Shown: positions 1 to 5,003, numbered from the stretch's first letter. The stretch: DNA of 5,003 nucleotides from an uncultured Lachnospiraceae bacterium (GCA_947177465.1 CAMWUP010000194.1:1-5003); one strand, 5' to 3'. Made by a program: numbers and translations. The notes: generated from the sequence alone by a model not told the origin.

Positions 1-1015
1 AGGTAACACATTCCCCGCTGGCCGAATCAAATACAAAACTAAAAGAAACTTCCGTCGGGATATATATGCTGACCTCGCCACTGGTGGTATGAATGTCCAG
101 GCTGCCGTTCATCTCCACCAGCCGGATATCGATATCTCCGCTGCTCGCCCTCGCTTCCCCGTATCCGCTTCCGTTTTCCACATAGATTTCGCCGCTAGTG
201 GTATGCAAATTAAATATGCCATCCATATCCGCCAGCCTGATTGAGCCTGATGAAGCACTGAGATTTCGTGAACCGGCTCCACCCAAAACCTGAATTTCTC
301 CACTGCTGGTAGAAACCGCAGCATCACCTTCCACCTGATAGAGTGTCACATCTCCGCTGCTCGCAGAGACCGCGGCATTGCCCTCTATCTGCCTAACCGT
401 AATCTCCCCGCTGCTGGTGGCAATTGCCGCATCACCCACTATCTGATGAAATACGATATCGCCACTGCTTGCACCCGCCGTAATTTTTTCTGCTTCCACT
501 CTCTGCACACGGATATCGCCGCTGCTGCTTTCAACCGAAAAGCTTTCACAGCCTGCAAACTCCCTCTCCACGCAGATTTCACCGCTGGTCGTCACAATAT
601 CGATTTCCTGCAAAAGACCGGACGGCAGATAAATTTCTATATATGCGCCGCTATTAAAACCGCCTGTTGAAAAGAAACCGAAATGACGCCTCCTTCCCTT
701 AACAATCAGTCTGTCCCCATCCTCTTCTATGGTTGAAAACCACTCTTCCCTTTCCTTAAAGGTCACATATTCCCGAATAACAATGTTTTCTCCTGTCCCT
801 TCATACAGGTAGACGTCATTGGAATTCATATGGTAATCGATGTACAGCCTCTCAATCTCTGCCGCCGGTACTTCCCATTCTCCGGCAAGCTCATATGGTT
901 TTCCAAATCCATGGTTGAAGCCTGTTCCCCGGCGCGCACCCACTCCCAGCACCACGCCCAAAAATACTATCAGCCCACATAGTATTGTAATCAAAACGAT
1001 TTTTACTGCTTTCAT
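1..1015 (-). CDS. DUF4097 beta-solenoid membrane-anchored protein (partial, C-terminus beyond window)
   Basis: The frame is open for 338 codons from the ATG at 1015 to the left edge, with no stop seen. Residues 5-27 form one hydrophobic segment after a short basic N-terminus (K2, K5), so it is probably a signal anchor with the rest outside the cell; no lipobox surrounds C13. Residues 45-140 resemble the start of DUF4097 proteins. From residue 142 the chain becomes a repeat of T/S-S-G-E/D turns, with the glycines at 145, 166, 185, 203, 221, 239, 257, 275, 293, 313 and 334, mostly 18 residues apart. This is typical of the DUF4097 'putative adhesin' beta-solenoid. It is the last visible gene of the PadR/HAAS/DUF4097 operon, 4 bp after the stop of the preceding gene and with a good ribosome site inside that gene. 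The family's molecular role is unknown; envelope-associated sensing or binding is an inference. Confidence 0.88.
   Translation of the reverse strand, partial: MKAVKIVLITILCGLIVFLGVVLGVGARRGTGFNHGFGKPYELAGEWEVPAAEIERLYIDYHMNSNDVYLYEGTGENIVIREYVTFKEREEWFSTIEEDGDRLIVKGRRRHFGFFSTGGFNSGAYIEIYLPSGLLQEIDIVTTSGEICVEREFAGCESFSVESSSGDIRVQRVEAEKITAGASSGDIVFHQIVGDAAIATSSGEITVRQIEGNAAVSASSGDVTLYQVEGDAAVSTSSGEIQVLGGAGSRNLSASSGSIRLADMDGIFNLHTTSGEIYVENGSGYGEARASSGDIDIRLVEMNGSLDIHTTSGEVSIYIPTEVSFSFVFDSASGECVT
11..592 (-). repeat. 54-bp (18-residue) coding repeat of the DUF4097 solenoid
   Basis: Eleven Ser-Gly turns lie in this stretch. Between the glycines of residues 185 and 293 (codons starting at 463 and 139) there are six consecutive intervals of exactly 54 bp. 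Flanking intervals are 57-63 bp. On the plus strand the turns appear as recurring ctcc/tcgc-cgctgct-like words. The repeat is a protein-structural period with diverged DNA, not a perfect tandem array. Confidence 0.85.
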
Positions 1016-1019
1016 TTTT

Positions 1020-1700
1020 TCAATCCTTCCTCCGCAGACTATAAATCAGGCTGCAGACTGCCTCTACACAGCCGCCCATCAGAAAAATCACCCAGCTTAT
1101 ATGCCATGCTCCGGTTGAAAAGCTGAAAGTAAAATATAAAATTACCACCAATGTCCATATAATAGTACTGATGGAACCCCTGACAGCCTTATCCCGATTG
1201 CTTAAATGTTTGGCTTCCTTGTATTCTTCTACCAAATCTTCCTTTTTTTTCTGATAGGCGGGATACATGTTAGATGCATAGACCAGCATACAGGTAGGCG
1301 CTATGCAGACAATCACAGCCAGCAATAGTCCTATCATAACACATTCAACATTGCTGGGAACCACCATCATCTCCTCTATTACCATACTCGCCAGCAGCAC
1401 AGCGCCCGCCAGAATATACAGACCTACTGCCACAGAGGTAAGCAGCGCCTTTTTTCTTCTGTCCGCCTCTGACAGATTTAAAAGATTTTTCTCTTCCAAG
1501 TCTTCAAACAGTTCCGTTACATCCCCAATAGAACCAATCACACTTTTATAAGCATCATCCTCTGAATAACCATCGCTTAAAAGATCCTGATATTTTTCCA
1601 TGCTGTTTTGCAGCATTTCTTCCTTCAGCTCCATTGCCTTTCGCGTTTTTGGCGCATTTTCAAACAGTTCGTCAAGATACTTTTTAATTCTCTCATTCAT
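1020..1700 (-). CDS. HAAS/DUF1700-type domain membrane protein
   Basis: 226 residues. The N-terminal ~70 residues are helical and charged and have the pattern of the DUF1700/HAAS domain: a KYLDEL start, a GYSEDDA element at 44-50 and an IGSIGD-x-TEL element at 55-64, matching the usual 'sEeeAi..lGdp..ia' signature. Residues 85-107, 119-142, 177-194 and 200-221 are hydrophobic enough for four membrane helices. A charged loop (about 150-174) separates the two helix pairs. The start is the ATG at 1700, preceded by a GGAGAG-like site. The gene lies 39 bp after padR and 4 bp before the DUF4097 gene, so the three are almost surely co-transcribed. In Firmicutes, HAAS proteins are very often next to PadR regulators and DUF4097 proteins. 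A role as a membrane partner or signal relay is inferred from that association; no catalytic motif is visible. Confidence 0.85.
   Translation of the reverse strand: MNERIKKYLDELFENAPKTRKAMELKEEMLQNSMEKYQDLLSDGYSEDDAYKSVIGSIGDVTELFEDLEEKNLLNLSEADRRKKALLTSVAVGLYILAGAVLLASMVIEEMMVVPSNVECVMIGLLLAVIVCIAPTCMLVYASNMYPAYQKKKEDLVEEYKEAKHLSNRDKAVRGSISTIIWTLVVILYFTFSFSTGAWHISWVIFLMGGCVEAVCSLIYSLRRKD
1025..1033 (-). promoter_or_regulatory. Ribosome binding site of the DUF4097 gene
   Basis: The minus strand reads GGAGGAAGG, ending 9 nt before the ATG at 1015. It lies wholly inside the end of the HAAS gene, which suggests translational coupling of the two proteins and fixes the start of the DUF4097 gene. 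Confidence 0.75.
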
Positions 1701-1739
1701 AATTTTCTCTCCACTCCTCCATATATGGCATTATCGTAA

Positions 1740-2063
1740 TCACTTCAGAAGCTGGTCGATTATCGTCTTGGCTTCCTCCCACTCACTTTTATAGCTTTGA
1801 TAAGCTTTTCTTCCATTTTCCGTGACAGCATAGTAACGGCGTCGGGCGCCCACGGTTTCATCACCCCAATAAGTGCGGATATAACCTGCCTGCTCCAGCC
1901 TCTTGAATGCAGAATACAGCGTCGCTTCCTTCAGTTCATACCTGTTGTCAGTTTTTTTCATGATATCCTTGTTAATTTGGTACCCATAACTGTCCTGCTC
2001 CAAAAGATGGGATAAAATAATGGCTTCTGTATGTCCCCGCAGAATGTCAGATGTAATTGACAT
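1740..2063 (-). CDS. PadR family transcriptional regulator
   Basis: 107 residues, the usual length for a small (subfamily 2) PadR protein. The N-terminal winged helix-turn-helix is clear: LRGHTEAIILSHL (8-20), D24-SYGYQINKDI, then the recognition-helix region ATLYSAFKRLEQAGYI (47-62) and the wing GARRRYYAVTENGRKAY (72-88). A short C-terminal helix (about 88-106, WEEAKTIIDQLL) should form the dimer interface. An in-frame ATG at 2117 exists, but the ATG at 2063 is preferred because a near-perfect ribosome site precedes it and the protein then starts exactly where the family does. PadR proteins usually repress their own operon and respond to small molecules or envelope stress. Here the gene is first in the operon with the HAAS and DUF4097 genes, and a palindrome covers its -35 box, which fits autorepression. 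The inducer is not visible. Confidence 0.93.
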   Translation of the reverse strand: MSITSDILRGHTEAIILSHLLEQDSYGYQINKDIMKKTDNRYELKEATLYSAFKRLEQAGYIRTYWGDETVGARRRYYAVTENGRKAYQSYKSEWEEAKTIIDQLLK

Positions 2064-2067
2064 ATTT

Positions 2068-2078
2068 CCTCCTCCTTT
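2068..2078 (-). promoter_or_regulatory. Ribosome binding site of padR
   Basis: The minus strand reads AAAGGAGGAGG, ending 4 nt before the ATG at 2063 (GGAGG core 4 or 7 nt away depending on register). It decides between this start and the upstream in-frame ATG at 2117. Confidence 0.8.
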
Positions 2079-2088
2079 CTTGCAGTAT

Positions 2089-2117
2089 ATATTAAACCAA
2101 TATACCTCGCCTGTCAA
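2089..2117 (-). promoter_or_regulatory. Promoter of the padR-HAAS-DUF4097 operon
   Basis: On the minus strand a consensus -35 box TTGACA (2112-2117) is followed after 17 bp by TAATAT (2089-2094, 4 of 6 matches to TATAAT). Transcription would start near 2082, giving a leader of about 20 nt that contains the ribosome site. Confidence 0.65.
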
Positions 2118-2125
2118 GGTATATT
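2099..2125. promoter_or_regulatory. Probable PadR operator (perfect inverted repeat)
   Basis: AATATACCT at 2099-2107 and its exact reverse complement AGGTATATT at 2117-2125 form 9-bp arms around a 9-bp spacer. The palindrome spans the -35 box and the start of the -35/-10 spacer of the promoter for the PadR operon. PadR proteins bind such AT-rich dyads, so autorepression is the simplest reading. Binding itself is inferred. Confidence 0.65.
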
Positions 2126-2171
2126 TTTTTTCAGAATACTTCTTGTGGGAATTTACCGAAAATTCGCGATA

Positions 2172-2930
2172 TCAACCTTCTCCATTATCCTCTTTATTCC
2201 AATTAGAGCGGTAAAATTTTTTACGAAATTCCCCCGGCGTGGTTCCCGTATATTTTTTAAATGTACTGATAAAATGGCTGTGGGAATAAAACGCAAGATA
2301 ATTGCCAATATCCACAGCCGTATAATCCGAATATTGCAGCATATTCTTTGCCGCTTCAATTCTTTGCAAAGCAATATACGCGCTGATAGTCATTCCCGTC
2401 TCTCTATGAAAGAGCCTTGACAGATGCGATACACTCAGAGAAACATGCGCCGCAATATCCCTTTCGGAAATCTTTGAATGAAGATGGTCATATATATAAT
2501 CCATTGCCATAACAACAGCTTTGGAATAGCGCCTGTTCCGCTTCATCCTGTTCATCTGGCTTGTAAAGTCAAATACCGCTTCCCTGTGCAGCTTATGAAT
2601 TTCTTTTTCCGCCACACATTTGTCCACCTTCTGAATGTACAGGTCGCTCAGCGTATATGCCGTTTCCATTTCCATGCCGCCCTCCACACAAAATCGTGTT
2701 ATCAGGGCAGTCATAACAATAAAATGATACTTCATATTGCGTATAGGGTCCTCTGACAACACGCCTGACCCACCAGCTCCCAGAGGAAGCATTGCCTGCA
2801 TCACTCTGTCAATATCTCCATTTTTCACGTCATTATAAAATGCAAATTCCCGCTCAAACGAAGTGTGCTTAAAAGCATGCTCCCTGTTTGCAAACGTTTC
2901 TTGCGTAAGTTCTTTTTCTGACTGCAGCAT
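2172..2930 (-). CDS. AraC family transcriptional regulator
   Basis: 252 residues from the ATG at 2930, which has AAGGAG 8 nt upstream. The C-terminal ~105 residues are a complete AraC/XylS DNA-binding domain. The first helix-turn-helix is at about 155-176 (ISERDIAAHVSLSVSHLSRLF) and the second at about 204-226. The family signature runs from IGNYLAFYSHSHFISTFKKY to TGTTPGEFRKKF (208-239). The N-terminal half has no cupin sugar-binding fold. It instead resembles the helical region of Firmicutes AraC proteins with a DPIRNMKYHFIV motif followed by FCVEGGM and TLSDLYIQKVD (61-103), a region of unknown ligand. The gene diverges from the GH5 glycosidase gene across a 169-bp spacer with direct repeats, so it probably activates that gene. 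It ends 108 bp before padR, which has its own promoter. Confidence 0.92.
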   Translation of the reverse strand: MLQSEKELTQETFANREHAFKHTSFEREFAFYNDVKNGDIDRVMQAMLPLGAGGSGVLSEDPIRNMKYHFIVMTALITRFCVEGGMEMETAYTLSDLYIQKVDKCVAEKEIHKLHREAVFDFTSQMNRMKRNRRYSKAVVMAMDYIYDHLHSKISERDIAAHVSLSVSHLSRLFHRETGMTISAYIALQRIEAAKNMLQYSDYTAVDIGNYLAFYSHSHFISTFKKYTGTTPGEFRKKFYRSNWNKEDNGEG

Positions 2931-2971
2931 AAAATTTTCTCCTTCGCCGTCTGTAACTATGGCATAACAGC

Positions 2972-2977
2972 ATTATA
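2972..2977 (-). promoter_or_regulatory. -10 box of the AraC-type regulator gene
   Basis: The minus strand reads a perfect TATAAT, 42 nt before the start codon at 2930. No good -35 box sits 16-18 bp upstream (CTGTTA at 17 bp). Such a promoter may be weak or activator-dependent. A partial operator word AACAGCA (plus strand 2966-2972) abuts the box and overlaps it by one base. Confidence 0.55.
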
Positions 2978-2995
2978 TCCTGATTTTTTTTAAAT

Positions 2996-3034
2996 AACAG
3001 CAAAAATTTGATATAAACAGCATTTTTTTGATAT
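2996..3034 (+). promoter_or_regulatory. Tandem 19-bp direct repeats, probable AraC-type operator
   Basis: Two copies of AACAGCA-N4-TTTGATAT occupy 2996-3014 and 3016-3034. They are offset by exactly 20 bp, and 15 of 19 positions are identical; N4 is AAAA in one copy and TTTT in the other. AraC-family proteins have two helix-turn-helix motifs and typically bind direct repeats about two helical turns apart. The promoter-proximal half site often overlaps the -35 box, as it does here. That the neighbouring regulator binds here is an inference. Confidence 0.75.
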
Positions 3035-3056
3035 TCTTGCTATTTTCACATATGCT
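3028..3056 (+). promoter_or_regulatory. Promoter of the GH5 glycosidase gene
   Basis: TTGATA (3028-3033) and TATGCT (3051-3056) are separated by 17 bp, each matching 4-5 of 6 consensus bases. The -35 box lies inside the second operator repeat. Transcription would start near 3063, giving a leader of about 37 nt. The imperfect -10 box suits a promoter that needs an activator. Confidence 0.55.
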
Positions 3057-3099
3057 ACAATTTTTATCAAATCTTATACATGGAGGATATTATAAGACA

Positions 3100-4050
3100 A
3101 TGAAAGAATGGAAGAATTATCAAAGAGGAGTAAACCTCGGCGGCTGGCTTTCCCAGTGCTGCCATACAAAGGAACATTATGACAGTTTTATCCAAAAAGA
3201 TGATATTGTAAAAATCGCATCGTGGGGTGTCGATCATGTGCGGCTGCCTATTGACTATAATCTGATTGAAGATGCAGACGGCAGGGAACTGGAACAAGGT
3301 TACTGTTATATCGATAACGCATTGAACTGGTGTGGGGAAGCAGGGCTTAATCTTGTCCTTGATTTACACAAGACTGCAGGCTTTTCTTTTGATAAAGGAG
3401 AATGTGAAAACGGTTTTTTCGAAAACCATGAACTTCAGGAAAGATTTTACCTTCTTTGGGAAAGGCTGGCGCAGCGCTACGCTTCCTACGGCAAAAGAAT
3501 CGCCTTTGAACTGCTCAACGAGGTTACAGAACAGCATTACAGCAGCACCTGGAATCATATTATCCTGCAGTGCATCAAGCGGATACGGGTGTATGCGCCT
3601 GACACAATGATTGTTGTCGGCGGATACTGGAATAACAGTCCCGATGCCCTTCCTGACATTGCAGCACCTTATGACGGCAAGGTGGTACTTTCCTTCCACT
3701 GTTATGACCCGCTTAACTTCACCCATCAGGGCGCTTACTGGGTCGAGGGTATGGATACCTCTTTCCGGCTGCGTTTTCCGGAAACGGAAGTGACTCCCTC
3801 CTATTTTGCAGAACGGTTTGCAAAAGCTTTGGATACTGCTCAAAAATATGATGCCGCGCTTTACTGCGGAGAGTACGGCGTTATAGACAATGCAGAGCCT
3901 CAGGACAGGCTTAAATGGTACAAAGTCATTAACAGTGCTTTCGAGAAATTTGGTATTTCCCGTTGTACATGGAATTATAAGCAAAAGGATTTCGGGATTT
4001 CGGACGACTGCATGCAATCTGTAATCGACGAACTTATCCCATATCTGTAA
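3100..4050 (+). CDS. CelC-like GH5 glycoside hydrolase (cytoplasmic endo-/oligo-glucanase)
   Basis: 316 residues forming one GH5 (beta/alpha)8 catalytic domain. Landmarks are RGVNLGGWLSQ (9-19), R48 in DHVRLP, H90 in LVLDLH, the acid/base E141 in FELLNE, H200 and Y202 in SFHCYDP, the nucleophile E258 in YCGEYG, and substrate-stacking W291 in TWNY. All expected catalytic residues are present. From memory, the pattern closely follows Clostridium thermocellum CelC (subfamily GH5_37), but the stretch between W214 and E258 looks about 25 residues shorter than CelC's inserted subdomain. There is no signal peptide, binding module or dockerin, so the enzyme should act in the cytoplasm on imported beta-glucan or related oligosaccharides. 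ATG 3100 is chosen because homology begins there; its GGAGG (3082-3086) lies 13 nt upstream, an unusually long gap. In-frame upstream ATGs at 3028 and 3052 lack ribosome sites. Exact substrate is uncertain. Confidence 0.92.
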   Translation: MKEWKNYQRGVNLGGWLSQCCHTKEHYDSFIQKDDIVKIASWGVDHVRLPIDYNLIEDADGRELEQGYCYIDNALNWCGEAGLNLVLDLHKTAGFSFDKGECENGFFENHELQERFYLLWERLAQRYASYGKRIAFELLNEVTEQHYSSTWNHIILQCIKRIRVYAPDTMIVVGGYWNNSPDALPDIAAPYDGKVVLSFHCYDPLNFTHQGAYWVEGMDTSFRLRFPETEVTPSYFAERFAKALDTAQKYDAALYCGEYGVIDNAEPQDRLKWYKVINSAFEKFGISRCTWNYKQKDFGISDDCMQSVIDELIPYL

Positions 4051-4071
4051 AACATTTTTATTTCTCTTACA

Positions 4072-4097
4072 CACTGCCGGAATCTGTTCCGGCAGTG
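4072..4097. terminator. Stem-loop between convergent genes, probable bidirectional terminator
   Basis: CACTGCCGGAA, loop TCTG, then TTCCGGCAGTG: 11 perfect base pairs, 22 bp after the glycosidase stop and 20 bp from the stop of the convergent membrane-protein gene. Neither side has a strong T tract, so termination may be incomplete. Confidence 0.65.
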
Positions 4098-4116
4098 CTG
4101 TTAGTATGTATCCATT

Positions 4117-4728
4117 TTATAAGCCGGAAACCTGCGATTCTTCCTGCTTAACCAGATGTGTCATCACGAACTGCACCATCGGACCGATTGCCACCACACA
4201 AATGAGCGTACCGATACCGATAACTCCTCCACAGATAAATCCCAGCACCAGATATAAGGCATCCACGCACACTCTGACCAGTCCATAAGGCTTTTTTAGC
4301 TTCTTTGCTATGGCAAGATAGAACGCATCATTTGGAGCAACGCCAAGATTCGCCGACTTTAATATGGGAAAACCAAAAGCCACTATCACACACGATACGG
4401 CAAATTCCAAAGCAATCACAGGAAGGGAAGGGTTTTGCGGCAGAACTTTTTCCAAAAGAAACGTCATACCGTTCAGAAAAAGACCTGCAAATACGACAGC
4501 AAGCACCATCCCTATCCGAAACTGGGAGCGGTCAAGCCAAAATACAATCCCCAAAAGCACAAGCGTCAGAAGACAATTCCCTACGCCCACACTAATATGC
4601 AGCACTCTTGAAAATCCCTGTGTAAAGACAGTAAAAGAGTCAGAACCTATTCCCACTATCAGAAATCCGGCAACTCCAAGCTGTATCAGCGCCAGCCCCG
4701 CAAAAAACTTTATCACCCTGACTACCAT
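4117..4728 (-). CDS. YczE/YitT-like integral membrane protein
   Basis: 203 residues, mostly hydrophobic. Likely membrane helices lie at about 7-26, 48-65, 71-92, 104-121, 150-168 and 170-190. It resembles the YczE group of uncharacterised membrane proteins (COG2364). The two halves look like a duplication: GIGSDSFTVFTQGFSRVL with V-x-V-GNCLL (26-54) corresponds to LGVAPNDAFYLAIAKKL with Y-GLVRVCVD (128-156). In each half a G-x-x-(P/S)-x-D-(A/S)-F element precedes a helix pair. The start at 4728 has GGGAGGAG about 6 nt upstream. The family may transport something or handle membrane-related stress, but the substrate is unknown. It is convergent with the glycosidase gene and has its own promoter, so there is no evidence of a shared pathway. 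Confidence 0.85.
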   Translation of the reverse strand: MVVRVIKFFAGLALIQLGVAGFLIVGIGSDSFTVFTQGFSRVLHISVGVGNCLLTLVLLGIVFWLDRSQFRIGMVLAVVFAGLFLNGMTFLLEKVLPQNPSLPVIALEFAVSCVIVAFGFPILKSANLGVAPNDAFYLAIAKKLKKPYGLVRVCVDALYLVLGFICGGVIGIGTLICVVAIGPMVQFVMTHLVKQEESQVSGL

Positions 4729-4799
4729 AATCCACTCCTCCCGCCGCCCTGTCCATGCAGCCTCAAAACCTGTTCATCATCCTTTTAACGCTACTTAAG

Positions 4800-4828
4800 A
4801 GAATAAGCTGTTTTTATCTTCTTTGCAA
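4800..4828 (-). promoter_or_regulatory. Probable promoter of the YczE-like gene
   Basis: On the minus strand TTGCAA (4823-4828) is followed after 17 bp by TATTCT (4800-4805), each matching 4 of 6 consensus bases. The leader would be about 65 nt. No clear riboswitch or attenuator fold was seen in it. Confidence 0.45.
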
Positions 4829-4907
4829 GAGTTTTTATTTGGCGTAAGATTGGTTGTAGCAAGTGATGTTGGATAGTGCGGAGGGGCGACAAACAAATAC
4901 AAATAAA

Positions 4908-4927
4908 AAGGGACTTCCTCAATCCTT
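4908..4927 (-). terminator. Weak terminator-like hairpin
   Basis: Read on the minus strand, AAGGATT and AGTCCCTT can pair with one bulged C and one G-U around a GAGGA loop, followed by a T-rich tail (TTTATTTGTATTTG). It could end a minus-strand transcript entering from beyond the right edge. The stem is short and may be chance. Confidence 0.25.
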
Positions 4928-4935
4928 AAAAGGCT

Positions 4936-5003
4936 ATGACAGTGACAGGTCAGCAGAAAGTTGACAAGCGGAACAGGAAACAGTGGAAATGCCACACCGC
5001 CGA
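4936..5003 (+). CDS. Possible start of a hypothetical protein (partial)
   Basis: An ATG at 4936 opens a frame of 22 codons that is still open at the right edge. The visible peptide (MTVTGQQKVDKRNRKQW, then K-C-H-T-A) is hydrophilic and basic and was not recognised. An in-frame TAA at 4927 lies just upstream, so the frame cannot start earlier. The only purine-rich word is AAAAGG, 2-3 nt from the ATG, which is too close for a normal ribosome site. A chance open frame is equally possible. Confidence 0.22.
   Translation, partial: MTVTGQQKVDKRNRKQWKCHTA

Larger units (their letters stand above)
4829..5003. other. Stretch at the right edge with no confident gene
   Basis: About 175 bases upstream of the YczE-like promoter without a recognised gene. 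It contains a GGAGGGG word at 4880-4886 that has no start codon at a useful distance, a weak hairpin at 4908-4927, and a short open frame from 4936. No tRNA, rRNA or known riboswitch pattern was recognised. It may be the 5' or 3' flank of a gene outside the window. Confidence 0.4.

Noticed and set aside
11..592. The 54-bp periodic words might suggest a CRISPR array or satellite.
   Set aside because: The repeats are diverged, lack constant-length unique spacers, and lie in frame in a coding sequence.
109..670. Short open frames on both strands inside the DUF4097 repeat region.
   Set aside because: The 338-codon partial frame with a clear 18-residue repeat explains the whole stretch. The others are frame shadows of the repeat.
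1740..2117. An 18-residue longer PadR start at 2117.
   Set aside because: The extension includes the promoter and ribosome site of the gene and does not look like PadR sequence; the start at 2063 fits the family.
2149..2165. A small hairpin (GAATTT, loop, AAATTC) after the AraC-type gene as its terminator.
   Set aside because: Only six AT-rich pairs and no T tract directly after it on the minus strand, so it is too weak to call.
2145..2756. Plus-strand open frames opposite the AraC-type gene.
   Set aside because: They are antisense to a complete AraC-family protein with full signature motifs and have low-complexity, unrecognisable peptides.
3028..3099. An upstream start of the glycosidase at 3028 that would add a hydrophobic leader, resembling a signal peptide.
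   Set aside because: The 24 extra residues overlap the promoter and operator, lack a ribosome site, and have no basic N-terminus or cleavage motif. The protein is better read as cytoplasmic.
3364..4074. A 236-codon open frame on the minus strand opposite the glycosidase gene.
   Set aside because: It lies almost wholly within a well-supported GH5 gene, its peptide shows no recognisable domain, and no ribosome site was found for it. It is an antisense shadow.
4763..4780. A five-codon upstream reading frame (MMNRF) in the leader of the YczE-like gene.
   Set aside because: It has no spaced ribosome site and no regulatory codon pattern or competing hairpins were seen.
4795..4995. A 66-codon minus-strand frame starting with GTG at 4995.
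   Set aside because: No ribosome site, an odd Pro/Leu/His-rich composition, and it covers the probable promoter of the YczE-like gene and a hairpin. Most likely chance.

Overview
The window looks like a low-to-mid GC Gram-positive gut anaerobe of the Clostridia, most likely Lachnospiraceae. This is inferred from strong GGAGG-type ribosome binding sites, AT-rich intergenic DNA, and a gene set of PadR, HAAS/DUF1700, DUF4097, an AraC regulator, a CelC-like GH5 enzyme and a YczE-type membrane protein. No RNA gene, insertion sequence, CRISPR array or phage gene was found.

Left part (1-2125, minus strand). A three-gene operon reads right to left. It starts with a 107-residue PadR regulator (1740-2063), continues with a four-helix membrane protein with an N-terminal HAAS/DUF1700-type domain (1020-1700), and ends with a membrane-anchored DUF4097 beta-solenoid protein (1-1015) that runs off the left edge. 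The last two genes are 4 bp apart. The promoter before padR has a consensus -35 box inside a perfect 9+9 bp inverted repeat, which suits PadR autorepression. The cassette type is common in Firmicutes, but its function is poorly defined and is probably related to the cell envelope.

Middle (2172-4050). An AraC-family regulator (minus) and a cytoplasmic CelC-like GH5 glycosidase (plus) diverge from a 169-bp AT-rich spacer. The spacer holds two 19-bp direct repeats 20 bp apart. The second repeat covers the likely -35 box of the glycosidase promoter. A third partial copy abuts and overlaps by one base a consensus -10 box of the regulator gene. This is the layout expected for an AraC-type activator that controls its divergent neighbour and itself. 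The enzyme has all the GH5 catalytic residues and no signal peptide, so it should cut imported oligosaccharides rather than polymer.

Right part (4051-5003). A strong stem-loop separates the glycosidase from a convergent gene for a YczE-like integral membrane protein (4117-4728, minus), which has a plausible promoter at 4800-4828. The last 175 bases hold no confident gene. They contain a possible start of a plus-strand reading frame at 4936 and a weak terminator-like hairpin.
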